Positions 36,655 to 44,405 of a stretch of DNA of 64,000 nt are shown piece by piece; positions within the stretch are counted from its first letter, which is position 1, and each line of letters begins with the position of its first letter. The position numbers and the translations under genes are program-made. The notes under the pieces were generated by a model. That model worked only from the letters and a program-made list of their open reading frames with translations. It was not told where the DNA came from and ran no database searches. The stretch comes from JAIOQJ01 sp963718635 (GTDB lineage Bacteria > Planctomycetota > Planctomycetia > Gemmatales > Gemmataceae): NCBI GenBank assembly GCA_963718635.1, contig OY970367.1:6014001-6078000 (forward strand), in the 5' to 3' direction.

Positions 36655-37161
36655 TTAACGACTGGCGGGGTTGCGTTCCTCGGCGGCAACGGCCATAGCG
36701 GCAAGCCGGTCGGGCGGGTAACCTACGTCGGCGAAGCAACCGGCGACGATGCCGCTAACTGGGGAAAACATAGCTACCAACAGATCGATGATGCGCATGG
36801 GACGACCGATGCGCTCGGCTCGAGCGGCGGCGGCACGCAGCGCCCAAAGCGCATTTTCCGAGACGAATTCGCGATTGAGTCGAACAACGGGGGTTTCTTT
36901 TTCAACAGCATGAGTGAAAAGGGAAGCGAATTGCAACAGCAGTGAATCGGGGTCCGTGCCGATCATCCGACACCATTCCCGGACGTGCCGATCGCCGACC
37001 GACAGCAATCCCATGAATAGATGGGGCGTGCGGATGCTATCCCAATGCGTGTCGGCCGCCCAGCAGGTCGCGCGCTGCAGCGCTTTCAAGGCGATGGGCT
37101 CGAACAACTCGGGTCGTAACCAACCGTTGACGGCGAAGATATCGGTTTCTGAAGAGTTCAT
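36655..37161 (-). CDS. Stand-alone Clp N-terminal-domain protein, 168 aa
   Basis: The protein resembles the double helical repeat found at the N-terminus of ClpA/B/C chaperones: ELFEPIALKALQRATCWA near residue 18, TPHLFMGLLSVGDRHV near residue 44, and a second repeat SENALWALRAAAARAERIG near residue 96 followed by MRIIDLLVAMFSP. It has no ATPase domain. It could be an adaptor or substrate-binding module. I chose the ATG at 37161 with a GGA site; the longer in-frame start at 37230 lacks support. Confidence 0.68.
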   Translation of the reverse strand: MNSSETDIFAVNGWLRPELFEPIALKALQRATCWAADTHWDSIRTPHLFMGLLSVGDRHVREWCRMIGTDPDSLLLQFASLFTHAVEKETPVVRLNREFVSENALWALRAAAARAERIGRPMRIIDLLVAMFSPVSGIVAGCFADVGYPPDRLAAMAVAAEERNPASR

Positions 37162-37433
37162 GAAGTCCTTCGAACGCAGGGGGTCGTTCGATCGTCGAAC
37201 ACGGCAAGCGGAGAGGTACGCTCGATTCACGTATGGAACGAAAAATCCTTTCGACCCTCACGACATGAAATGTAGCTCAAATTCGGACATCTGGCAAATC
37301 CGGCAGAGATGTTAATACCGGTTTTTTCGGAGCAACAGGAGGCAGACGGTTAGCTTTGAAGCCCAGGCTTGGTGCAGTAGAGCGCTTTCAACCCGAACGA
37401 ATGGATATCGCGGGTTCACGCATCAATAAGCAT

Positions 37434-37484
37434 CGCTTGGGGAAATATTTCCCCAAGCGTAAACCAATAAATCATGGGAAAGCG
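37434..37484 (-). repeat. Single hairpin unit D of the GGAAATATTTCC family
   Basis: A perfect 26-base palindrome at 37434-37459 has arm CGCTTGG on either side of the core GGAAATATTTCC. On the minus strand the diverged box (CTTTCCCATGATTTATTGG) lies before it at about 37464-37484. It is the most diverged box but the pairing is perfect. No terminal module is nearby. Confidence 0.8.
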
Positions 37485-37514
37485 AACGAGGAAAAATTGA
37501 AGTGGTTAGAAACC

Positions 37515-37583
37515 GGCGAGCCGAGCAGCGTAAGCTGCCGGGTGCTTTGAAAGAACCCGGCAGCTTACGCTGCTCGGCTCGCC
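37515..37583. repeat. Inverted repeat with 29-bp arms
   Basis: The arm 37515-37543 is the perfect reverse complement of 37555-37583, with an 11-base loop. The arms contain GAGCCGAGCAGCGTAAGC. It lies just past the stop of the minus-strand gene that ends at 37599, where it could stop transcription, although no T-run is present. Confidence 0.8.
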
Positions 37584-37598
37584 TGACCACCAGCGACA

Positions 37599-38382
37599 TC
37601 AGGGGAAGATCGCAAACAGAGCGACAACCGCGGCGCCTTCCAGGATGGTCCCGGGCACGCTGATTTCCGGCGGATAGATGATGTACGGCACCGGGTCGCC
37701 CGGCATGCATTTGCCAGCGCTGCTTTCAAAGCGATGGCAAGGCCGGGTAGCGACATGGTACGGCAGTGTCACGAAGTCTTTGATGAAGTAGAGGGTCGAA
37801 ACGGCAGGCTGAATGACCCCTAAATCCCAGCCGTAGCGTTCGGCGTTTATTTCATTGAAGTAGAGCCGGTTGTAATTGACGAACGACGGCTCAGCCAAAA
37901 GCGCTTGACCGGGGAAATGCCGACCTTGGAATTTCGCCGTCGATAGCAGTGGCTTATCGGGGAACTGCACCGTATCGGGTGGAACGCGCTGCATTGCCTG
38001 CTGGCGCAGTGCGCTTTTCGAGCATCTTTTCGGAATCGAGTTTGCCGAACAATGCTTGCGGGCTCGGCGGTTCGAGCAGAATTTGCAAGTCACGCAAAGC
38101 ATCCACCACGCTGGGCGCTTCGGGCACCGCGGGCGGCTCGACCACCTGGACAGGAGTGAGCACCGGCGCCGTTGGCGTTTGCAGCACGGCCGGCTTTGTC
38201 TCGGCTTGGGCTGGCGTGAATTCGATGGGCACAGGAGCAGGGCCGGGCAGCGGCTTCTTCGACGAGACGAAGACCGGTTCAATCGGCGGGAGTTGGGTAA
38301 GCCCGCCCTTCATCGGCGTTGTTTCGCCGAGGGCAATGCCACCGGCGAGCAGCACCAAGAAAGTGGATAGGCTACATGCCAT
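37599..38382 (-). CDS. Exported hypothetical protein downstream of guaB, one frame break
   Basis: The N-terminus is a signal peptide (MACSLSTFLVLLAGGIALG) followed by a Pro/Val-rich linker to LRDLQILLEPPSPQALFGKL. The frame then breaks at about 38012 within AAGCGCACT (one extra base), and continues as LRQQAMQRVPPDTVQFPDKP. The remaining 120 residues (RLYFNEINAERYGWDLGV, then FIKDFVTLPYHVATRP) end in a hydrophobic segment, GTILEGAAVVALFAIFP. The start ATG at 38382 overlaps the guaB stop by 11 bases, so the two are coupled. Function is unknown; it is probably envelope-associated. Confidence 0.68.
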
Positions 38383-39856
38383 CCGACTTGGAGTACTCTT
38401 CGCGGGAACTGTAGTTCGGCGCTTCCTGCGTAATAAGGATGTCATGCGGATGGCTCTCCTGCACCGAGGCCGCGCTAATTTGGATAAAGCGCGTCCGGGT
38501 CCGTAACTCTTCCAGCGTTTTCGTGCCGCAATAGCCCATGCCGGCCCGCAGGCCGCCTACCAACTGATAAAGGAAGGGCGCCAGCGGCCCTTTATAAGGC
38601 ACGCGACCTTCGACTCCTTCGGGCACTAACTTGCCGCCCGGCGTTTCTTTGACGGCCGACTGTTGATAACGATCGCCCGATCCGGCGATCATCGCCCCCA
38701 TCGAGCCCATGCCGCGATACTGCTTGAAACTGCGACCTTTGTACAAAATCGTCTGTCCCGGGCTTTCGGCTACGCCGGCGAACAGGCCGCCGACCATCAC
38801 GGCATTGGCGCCGGCCGCCAGCGCCTTCGTGATATCCCCCGAATAGCGGATGCCGCCATCGGCTATGATTGGCACCTTGCCCTCCGTCCCGCGGCAAGCG
38901 GCGGAGATAGCCGACAACTGGGGCACGCCCACCCCCGAAACGATCCGCGTTGTGCAGATGGAGCCGGGACCGATGCCTACCTTGATTGCGTCGGCGCCCG
39001 CTTCAGCCAGGGCTCGCGCGCCCTCCTCAGTTGCCACGTTTCCCGCAATAATGTCTATGCGATAGCGCTTTTTCAACTCGCGTACAGTGGCGACGACGTT
39101 CTTCGAATGTCCATGGGCGGAATCGACTACGAGGAGATCGACTCCCGCTTTGATCAACGATTCGGCACGATCGAAATCGTGTACTCCAACAGCCGCCCCG
39201 ACCCGCAACCGACCTCGCCCATCTTTACAGGCATGAGGGAAATTGAGGATCTTGTCGATGTCCTTGATCGTAATCAACCCCTTCAGTCGGTATTCATCGT
39301 CAACCAGAAGCAATTTCTCCACTTTATTTTCCGTTAAAATCCGCTCAGCCGTTTCAAGCGTTGTATTTTCGGCGGCCGTCACCAGGTTGTCCCGCGTCAT
39401 TACTTCAGAAAGTTGCTGCTCGCTGTTTGCCAAAAAGCGCAAATCCCGGCGGGTGAGAATTCCTTTGAGCAAGCCGTTGACCGTAATGGGCACGCCGCTG
39501 ATGTGGTGCTCTTCCATGATCCGCTTAGCTGTCGCGACGGTTTCTTCCGGCGGCAGCGTGATGGGGTCGGTGATGATGCCGTTTTCCGAACGCTTCACTT
39601 TGTCCACTTCGCTCGTCTGCTGGGTGATCGACATGTTCTTATGGATGATGCCGATGCCGCCTTCCTGTGCGAGCGCAATGGCGAGCTCGCTTTCAGTGAC
39701 CGTATCCATCGGTGAAGAGAGAATCGGAATGTTCAAGCGGATGTTTCGCGTAAGTTGGGTGCGAACGTCCGCCTCGCGCGGAACGATTTCGGAGTAACCC
39801 GGTTCGAGAAGGACGTCGTCGAACGTGATGCCTTGATAAACGATCCGCTCGTGCAT
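38372..39856 (-). CDS. guaB: Inosine-5'-monophosphate dehydrogenase
   Basis: GuaB oxidises IMP to XMP, the controlled step of guanine nucleotide synthesis. The TIM barrel starts with FDDVLLEPGYS and carries the catalytic Cys loop GPGSICTTRIVSGVG near residue 302. Two CBS domains interrupt the barrel at about residues 95-205 (GITDP to DIDKIL). ADGGIRYSGDI and GSMGAM belong to the IMP site and the flap follows. Its length of 494 aa is normal and no break is seen. The exported protein gene overlaps its 3' end. Confidence 0.94.
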   Translation of the reverse strand: MHERIVYQGITFDDVLLEPGYSEIVPREADVRTQLTRNIRLNIPILSSPMDTVTESELAIALAQEGGIGIIHKNMSITQQTSEVDKVKRSENGIITDPITLPPEETVATAKRIMEEHHISGVPITVNGLLKGILTRRDLRFLANSEQQLSEVMTRDNLVTAAENTTLETAERILTENKVEKLLLVDDEYRLKGLITIKDIDKILNFPHACKDGRGRLRVGAAVGVHDFDRAESLIKAGVDLLVVDSAHGHSKNVVATVRELKKRYRIDIIAGNVATEEGARALAEAGADAIKVGIGPGSICTTRIVSGVGVPQLSAISAACRGTEGKVPIIADGGIRYSGDITKALAAGANAVMVGGLFAGVAESPGQTILYKGRSFKQYRGMGSMGAMIAGSGDRYQQSAVKETPGGKLVPEGVEGRVPYKGPLAPFLYQLVGGLRAGMGYCGTKTLEELRTRTRFIQISAASVQESHPHDILITQEAPNYSSREEYSKSDGM

Positions 39857-40108
39857 AGCCGGATTTCCCCCGATTGAACTTCGCGAAAACTAGGTGGAAA
39901 GAGATTATAGAGAATGGGAATAGGCCATTCGCACAGTGCGGAACTTGGTCGATTCTTATTTTCTCGAAACCACTTTTGCACCTAAATCTTTTACGCTGTA
40001 CGCTGTTGGACATCACGTTTGTTGGAGCAGTATGCACGATAAGATCGGTCCGCCGGAAGATCGTAGATCACTTGGTGAGCGCTTGCTTCTTCCCGAAGTA
40101 TCTGGAAA

Positions 40109-40640
40109 ATGGACGGTTTTCTAGCTGCTTTGCTGCTTCGTCCTTACCGGCATTTTGATTCCGCTGGTGCTGAAATTGCCGCAGGGGGTGGAGTTCGAAA
40201 TTGTCGTCGGCGTCTGGTGGATCCTTTGGTCGATGATCTTGATCAAGCTGCTCTATCGCGGCGAACAAGTAAGCCATGACCATCAGCGCCCTGGGCGCTG
40301 CACCGGGCTAGACCCGGCCCACGCCTCCTCATCAAATAGCAGCGATCTTTTGTCCGGTTGCAATGTGCTGCCCGACATTGAAGGCTGTCTGATTATCTTG
40401 GGATTAATTGCTGCGTTGATGCTGGTGTGGGTCTTGATCGAATTCGCCGTGCCGATTGTTTTCTTTCTCTTGTACTTTCTCGTGCGGGGAATGCTGGCTC
40501 GCGTCGTCAACGATAAACCGCAATGCCGGGGCCATGCCGGGCTCAGCGCCCTTCGCGGTATGCTATGGGCGACTGTTTATACCCTGCCGCTCGCGGTAGC
40601 GATTTGGTCGATTCATGCGATGCAGATGAGGAGAGGATAA
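40109..40640 (+). CDS. Small membrane protein, probable frame break near the start
   Basis: The longest open frame starts at 40155, but ATG at 40109 opens MDGFLAALLL, which joins smoothly to VLTGILIPLVLKLPQG if one base is extra at about 40139. The joined product has four membrane segments: the N-terminal one, then VVGVWWILWSMILIKLL, then CLIILGLIAALMLVWVLIEF with IVFFLLYFLV, and finally GMLWATVYTLPLAVAIWSI. The rest of the protein is short and polar. The role is unknown. Confidence in the upstream start is moderate; the membrane protein itself is well supported by composition. Confidence 0.55.
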
Positions 40641-40661
40641 CGGGGAAAAGCGCGAGATTAT

Positions 40662-40748
40662 GTTAACCGCGACGCGAAGGCTCTGCGCAGCGGAGCGCTT
40701 TCGGCGGGCAAGCGCTCCGCTGCGCCCAGCCTTCGCGTCGCGGCTAAC
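40662..40748. repeat. Dispersed hairpin repeat, 38-bp arms (copy 2)
   Basis: The arms at 40662-40699 and 40711-40748 are near-perfect reverse complements and match the hairpin at 13186-13276. It lies between the membrane protein and the end of gnd and could act as a bidirectional terminator-like structure. Confidence 0.85.
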
Positions 40749-40785
40749 TGCACGTGAGCAATTCAAATATCTCCTGCAAAGCCCA

Positions 40786-42249
40786 TCACACGTTGTACGT
40801 GCTGCTCGCGGTGTCGCCGCCGCGACCGGTCCAGTTGGTGTGATGGAATTGACCGCGCGCCGTGTCGGTGCGCTCATAGGTGTGAGCGCCGAAGTAATCG
40901 CGCTGGGCTTGCAGTAGGTTGGCGGGTAAGCGGGCGGTGCGGTAACCATCGTAAAACGCCAGTGCCGTACTGAATGCAGGCACGGGGATGCCGGCCCGCA
41001 CGGCTGTTGCAATCGTTTCGCGCCAGCCGTTCTGAGCCCGGTTGATTTCGCCGGTGAAATAGGGATCGAGCAGCAGGTTGGTCAGGTTCGGATTAACGTC
41101 GAATGCCGCCTTGATCTTGCCGAGGAACTGGGAACGGATGATGCAGCCGCCGCGCCACATCAGGGCGATGCCGCCGTAGTTCAGCTTCCAACCGTAGTCC
41201 TTGGCGGCGGAGCGCATCAACATGTACCCTTGGGCATAGCTGATGATCTTGGACGCGTACAACGCATCGCGAATGGAGTTGGTGAATGCCTTGCGATCCG
41301 CGACAGTCAGCTTGGGAGCCGGTCCCGTCAGCACTTTTGAAGCGGCGACCCGCTCCTCTTTCAAGGCAGACACACAGCGGGCATAGACCGCCTCCGCGAT
41401 GAGCGTAATCGGAATGCCCATCTCCATCGAATCAATGACCGTCCACTTGCCGGTTCCCTTCTGGCCGGCAGCGTCGAGAATGTGATCGACGAGCGGGGAA
41501 CCGTCTTTTTCTTTGAAGGCGAGAATATCGCGGGTAATCTCGATCAGATAAGAATCGAGGATGCCGGTATTCCACTCGGCAAAGATCTGATGCATTTCGT
41601 CGGCGGACATGCCAAGGCCATCGCGCATCAGTTGGTAGGCTTCGCAAATGAGCTGCATGTCGCCATATTCGATGCCGTTGTGGACCATCTTCACATAATG
41701 GCCCGCGCCTCCCTCGCCGACCCAATCGCAACAGGGGACGCCTCCTTCGACCTTCGCCGCCACGCTTTGAAAGATATTCTTGACGTGCGGCCAAGCAGCC
41801 GGCGAACCGCCGGGCATGATGCTCGGCCCATGTCGGGCGCCTTCTTCGCCACCGGAGACGCCCGTGCCGATGTAGAGCAGCCCCTTCGACTCGACTAATT
41901 TCACACGCCGGGCGGTATCCTGATAAAGAGAGTTGCCGCCATCGATGATGATGTCGCCTGGTTCCAAATGCGGCAACAGCTGTTGGATGAAGTCATCCAC
42001 TGGTTGTCCGGCTTTGACGAGCATCATCACGCGCCGCGGCTTCTTCAGTTTGGAGCACATTTCCGCGATCGAGTGCGCACCGATGACTTTCGAACCCTTG
42101 GCCTCCTTCGCGAGAAACTCGTCGACTTTCTCGACTGTCCGGTTATAGGCCACCACAGTGAAGCCGTGATCGTTCATGTTCATGATGAGGTTCTGACCCA
42201 TGACGGCCAAACCGATCAGCGCAATATCGCCTTGAGGTTGCATGTGCAT
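40786..42249 (-). CDS. gnd: 6-phosphogluconate dehydrogenase, decarboxylating
   Basis: Gnd converts 6-phosphogluconate to ribulose 5-phosphate in the pentose phosphate pathway and makes NADPH. The cofactor motif is IGLAVMGQNLIMNM near residue 11. The substrate site includes GTGVSGGEEGARHGPSIMPG near residue 128 and GAGHYVKMVHNGIEYGDMQ near residue 181. The C-terminus contains RDYFGAHTYERTD, as in the family. At 487 aa it has normal length. An alternative ATG lies two codons downstream of the chosen one. Confidence 0.94.
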   Translation of the reverse strand: MHMQPQGDIALIGLAVMGQNLIMNMNDHGFTVVAYNRTVEKVDEFLAKEAKGSKVIGAHSIAEMCSKLKKPRRVMMLVKAGQPVDDFIQQLLPHLEPGDIIIDGGNSLYQDTARRVKLVESKGLLYIGTGVSGGEEGARHGPSIMPGGSPAAWPHVKNIFQSVAAKVEGGVPCCDWVGEGGAGHYVKMVHNGIEYGDMQLICEAYQLMRDGLGMSADEMHQIFAEWNTGILDSYLIEITRDILAFKEKDGSPLVDHILDAAGQKGTGKWTVIDSMEMGIPITLIAEAVYARCVSALKEERVAASKVLTGPAPKLTVADRKAFTNSIRDALYASKIISYAQGYMLMRSAAKDYGWKLNYGGIALMWRGGCIIRSQFLGKIKAAFDVNPNLTNLLLDPYFTGEINRAQNGWRETIATAVRAGIPVPAFSTALAFYDGYRTARLPANLLQAQRDYFGAHTYERTDTARGQFHHTNWTGRGGDTASSTYNV

Positions 42250-42338
42250 TGCCGGGGTTAAAGAAACGAAACAGTTCGGTATCGAATGATTCTAGTTCTG
42301 CGCGATTGAACTGGCGAGATGAACGAGCATATGCCTTG

Positions 42339-43118
42339 CTAAACCATAACGCGACGAAGGAACTTCACGCCGGCGGCTAAGTCCGCGATTCGCTGATCGC
42401 CGGTTTCGCGATCGACCACAATCCAGCCGCGATACTCAATTGCAGCCAGTGTGCCGCAGAGCCCCATCCATTCGATGTCGCCGGCGCCTAACGGAACTTC
42501 TGCAGCACTTTGGCTCACGCTCGTTTTGCGCACATCGCGAGCGTGGACGTGCAGAATCTTGCCCTGCAATGGCAGCAGGTTCTTGATCGGGTCATGGCCG
42601 TGCAGCATCAAGTTGGCAGGGTCGTAATTGACGCCGAGGCTGCCGACATCGAACTTATTAAGATAATCGCGCACGCTTTCGCCGGCATCAAAACCAATCT
42701 CCAAGGCGAGCGTGCTGCCGATCCGGTCGCCATAAAGGCCGAAGGCGAGCAGGGCATCGCGCAACAACTTGCCGCGCGTTTCTTCCAAGTCGCCAGGGAT
42801 TTTGGGACATTGCACGATCACGACTCGCGGGCCGAGCTCGAACGCCAGCGCCATCACACGACGAATGTGTTCGATGCGTGCTTCCTGATTTTCAAAGACG
42901 TCAATGCCGTGACGCAGCGGACAATTCAGGGCAGTCAGTTCCAGATTATGCGTTTTGAGAAGGTTGCGCAATTCGCGCCGGCCCGTGTCAGTCAGTCGTT
43001 CCGGCGAGAGATCGCCGACCGAATCCATCTGTACGCCAGCCACGCCCATCCGAGATGCTTGGACAAGGGCTTGGCGAAGCGGCAATGCCATCGCCGATAG
43101 AGAGACGCCGATCTTCAT
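42339..43118 (-). CDS. Sugar phosphate isomerase/epimerase-like TIM-barrel protein, 259 aa
   Basis: Xylose-isomerase-like TIM barrel. It starts at the ATG at 43118 (MKIGVSLSAMALPLRQAL), and upstream in-frame sequence looks non-coding. Metal-site residues appear in LALEIGFDAG near residue 150, LGVNYDPANLMLHG near residue 172, KILHVHARDVR near residue 194 and WIVVDRETGDQR near residue 236, with Glu, Asp, His and Glu in the usual order. Members act as isomerases or epimerases on sugars or inositols; the substrate is not visible. Confidence 0.83.
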   Translation of the reverse strand: MKIGVSLSAMALPLRQALVQASRMGVAGVQMDSVGDLSPERLTDTGRRELRNLLKTHNLELTALNCPLRHGIDVFENQEARIEHIRRVMALAFELGPRVVIVQCPKIPGDLEETRGKLLRDALLAFGLYGDRIGSTLALEIGFDAGESVRDYLNKFDVGSLGVNYDPANLMLHGHDPIKNLLPLQGKILHVHARDVRKTSVSQSAAEVPLGAGDIEWMGLCGTLAAIEYRGWIVVDRETGDQRIADLAAGVKFLRRVMV

Positions 43119-43189
43119 GAGGAAGCCATCTGCGGTAGTGGAAGCCAAAAGAGTATTGTAGCCGCGCGGCAGCTTTGGCGAGCCCTTAG

Positions 43190-43303
43190 TTTTGGCGAGC
43201 CGCGAGCGTGAGCGACCGGAGAATGGCAATAAGATTTAGCTAAACCATTCGGGCAGAGCGCACAGCTTTCACTCCGGTCGCTCACGCTCCCGGCCGGCCA
43301 AAA
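43190..43303. repeat. Inverted repeat with 32-bp imperfect arms
   Basis: The arm 43190-43221 (TTTTGGCGAGCCGCGAGCG) is reversed at 43272-43303 with few mismatches. The 50 bases between the arms hold no gene. It lies between the isomerase-like gene start and the end of the YdcZ-like gene, so it overlaps the isomerase promoter area. Confidence 0.75.
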
Positions 43304-43319
43304 TGCCTTTTTGCCAAAG

Positions 43320-43772
43320 TTAGTCCCGGAAGATGGCAATCAAGCTGATGCCGAGGATAGTAAGAGCAACGCCAGCGAGACGCCCGACGGTTGCTGGCCG
43401 AACAGCAGCGCCCAGCATACCGAAATGATCGATGATGGTGGATGTCACCACTTGCCCGGCAATGATGAGCCCTAGACTGACCGCCACGCCCAAGCGCGGC
43501 GAGACGATCACAATAGAAGTGAGGTAGAGCGTGCCCATGAAGCCGCCAAGCCAGCACCACCAAGGCGATTCACGAAGGCTTTCCCAAGTCGGCCATTCAT
43601 AGCGGGCAACGGCACACCACAGCAGAGCAACGACTAACCCGATGGCGAGCGAAATTACAGCCGCCTGCATCGGGCTGCCGGCATACTGCCGCAGCTTCGA
43701 ATTCATCACCAGTTGCAGTGAGACGCCGGCGCCGGCAGTAACCACCAGCAAAATATATGCGCTGTTGTTCAA
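43320..43772 (-). CDS. DMT-superfamily transporter, YdcZ/DUF606 type, 150 aa
   Basis: A small membrane protein with about five helices: AYILLVVTAGAGVSLQLVMN, then QAAVISLAIGLVVALLWCAV, WWCWLGGFMGTLYLTSIVIV, GVAVSLGLIIAGQVVTSTII and AGVALTILGISLIAIF. It matches the DUF606/YdcZ group of the drug/metabolite transporter superfamily, which usually works as a dimer. The start overlaps the stop of the PEGA lipoprotein gene by 4 bases (ATGA type), so the two are translationally coupled. Confidence 0.85.
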   Translation of the reverse strand: MNNSAYILLVVTAGAGVSLQLVMNSKLRQYAGSPMQAAVISLAIGLVVALLWCAVARYEWPTWESLRESPWWCWLGGFMGTLYLTSIVIVSPRLGVAVSLGLIIAGQVVTSTIIDHFGMLGAAVRPATVGRLAGVALTILGISLIAIFRD

Positions 43773-44290
43773 GGCGTGGGCTCCATCTGCGGCGGTGGAG
43801 CGCTTCGATCGCGGAACGGCGCCGGCGCTAACGGTGGAGGCGGCATACGGGCCGGGGGCGACCGACCGGAGGAGTTCGTCGGCGGTGGCAAGTTTCTTGC
43901 TTGATCGCGAATCTCTTCCGCCTGATAGCGTAGTTCTTCAAGGTTCGCGCACTGAAGTGGCGCCATGTCAAAGTGCAGCCGTCGAACATCCGAAATCTTA
44001 CCGGGGTAGATATTCTCCGCCACAAAATCGATCGGCGGATAATAGTACCATTTCGCGACAACCTTTTCGTCGATGTTGCGCGTCTCGTAACCATCCAGTT
44101 CCAGAGTGATCAAATATTTGCCGCTATACGTGAAGGGCATATCGACCGGCGTCGAGCCTATCGGCCGATTGTTGACGTAGACTTTTGCACCCGGTGGAGT
44201 TGTTTCAATCACAAAACGTCGTTCCACGCAGCCGGACAAAAGGGCTAAAACCCCGGCAGCGATCAGCGAATGAAATGAGCGGATTGTCAT
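43769..44290 (-). CDS. PEGA-domain lipoprotein, 173 aa
   Basis: The N-terminus has a lipoprotein signal with lipobox ALLSGC (MTIRSFHSLIAAGVLALLSG then Cys). A PEGA domain follows: VIETTPPGAKVYVNNRPIG near residue 27, and ITLELDGYETRNI near residue 60, a beta fold common on planctomycete cell surfaces. The last 50 residues are Pro-rich. The start ATG at 44290 is preferred to an in-frame upstream start at 44377. It is coupled to the YdcZ-like gene by a 4-base overlap. Confidence 0.8.
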   Translation of the reverse strand: MTIRSFHSLIAAGVLALLSGCVERRFVIETTPPGAKVYVNNRPIGSTPVDMPFTYSGKYLITLELDGYETRNIDEKVVAKWYYYPPIDFVAENIYPGKISDVRRLHFDMAPLQCANLEELRYQAEEIRDQARNLPPPTNSSGRSPPARMPPPPLAPAPFRDRSAPPPQMEPTP

Positions 44291-44312
44291 GTGCCCCTCG
44301 ACGATACGAAAC

Positions 44313-44396
44313 GTAGCGGAAGTCGTTAGACTTCCGCAGGCCAACCTGGAAGTCTGACGACTTCCGCTACCCCGCAAGTCTGACGACTTCCGCTAC
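44313..44396. repeat. Three copies of a GTAGCGGAAGTCGT-type repeat
   Basis: The copy at 44313-44337 is itself palindromic. Two more inverted copies follow at 44348-44370 and 44376-44396, each with AGTCTGACGACTTCCGCTAC. They lie between the bamA stop and the PEGA gene start, resembling REP-like intergenic elements. Confidence 0.8.
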
Positions 44397-44405
44397 CAGC
44401 CTTAG

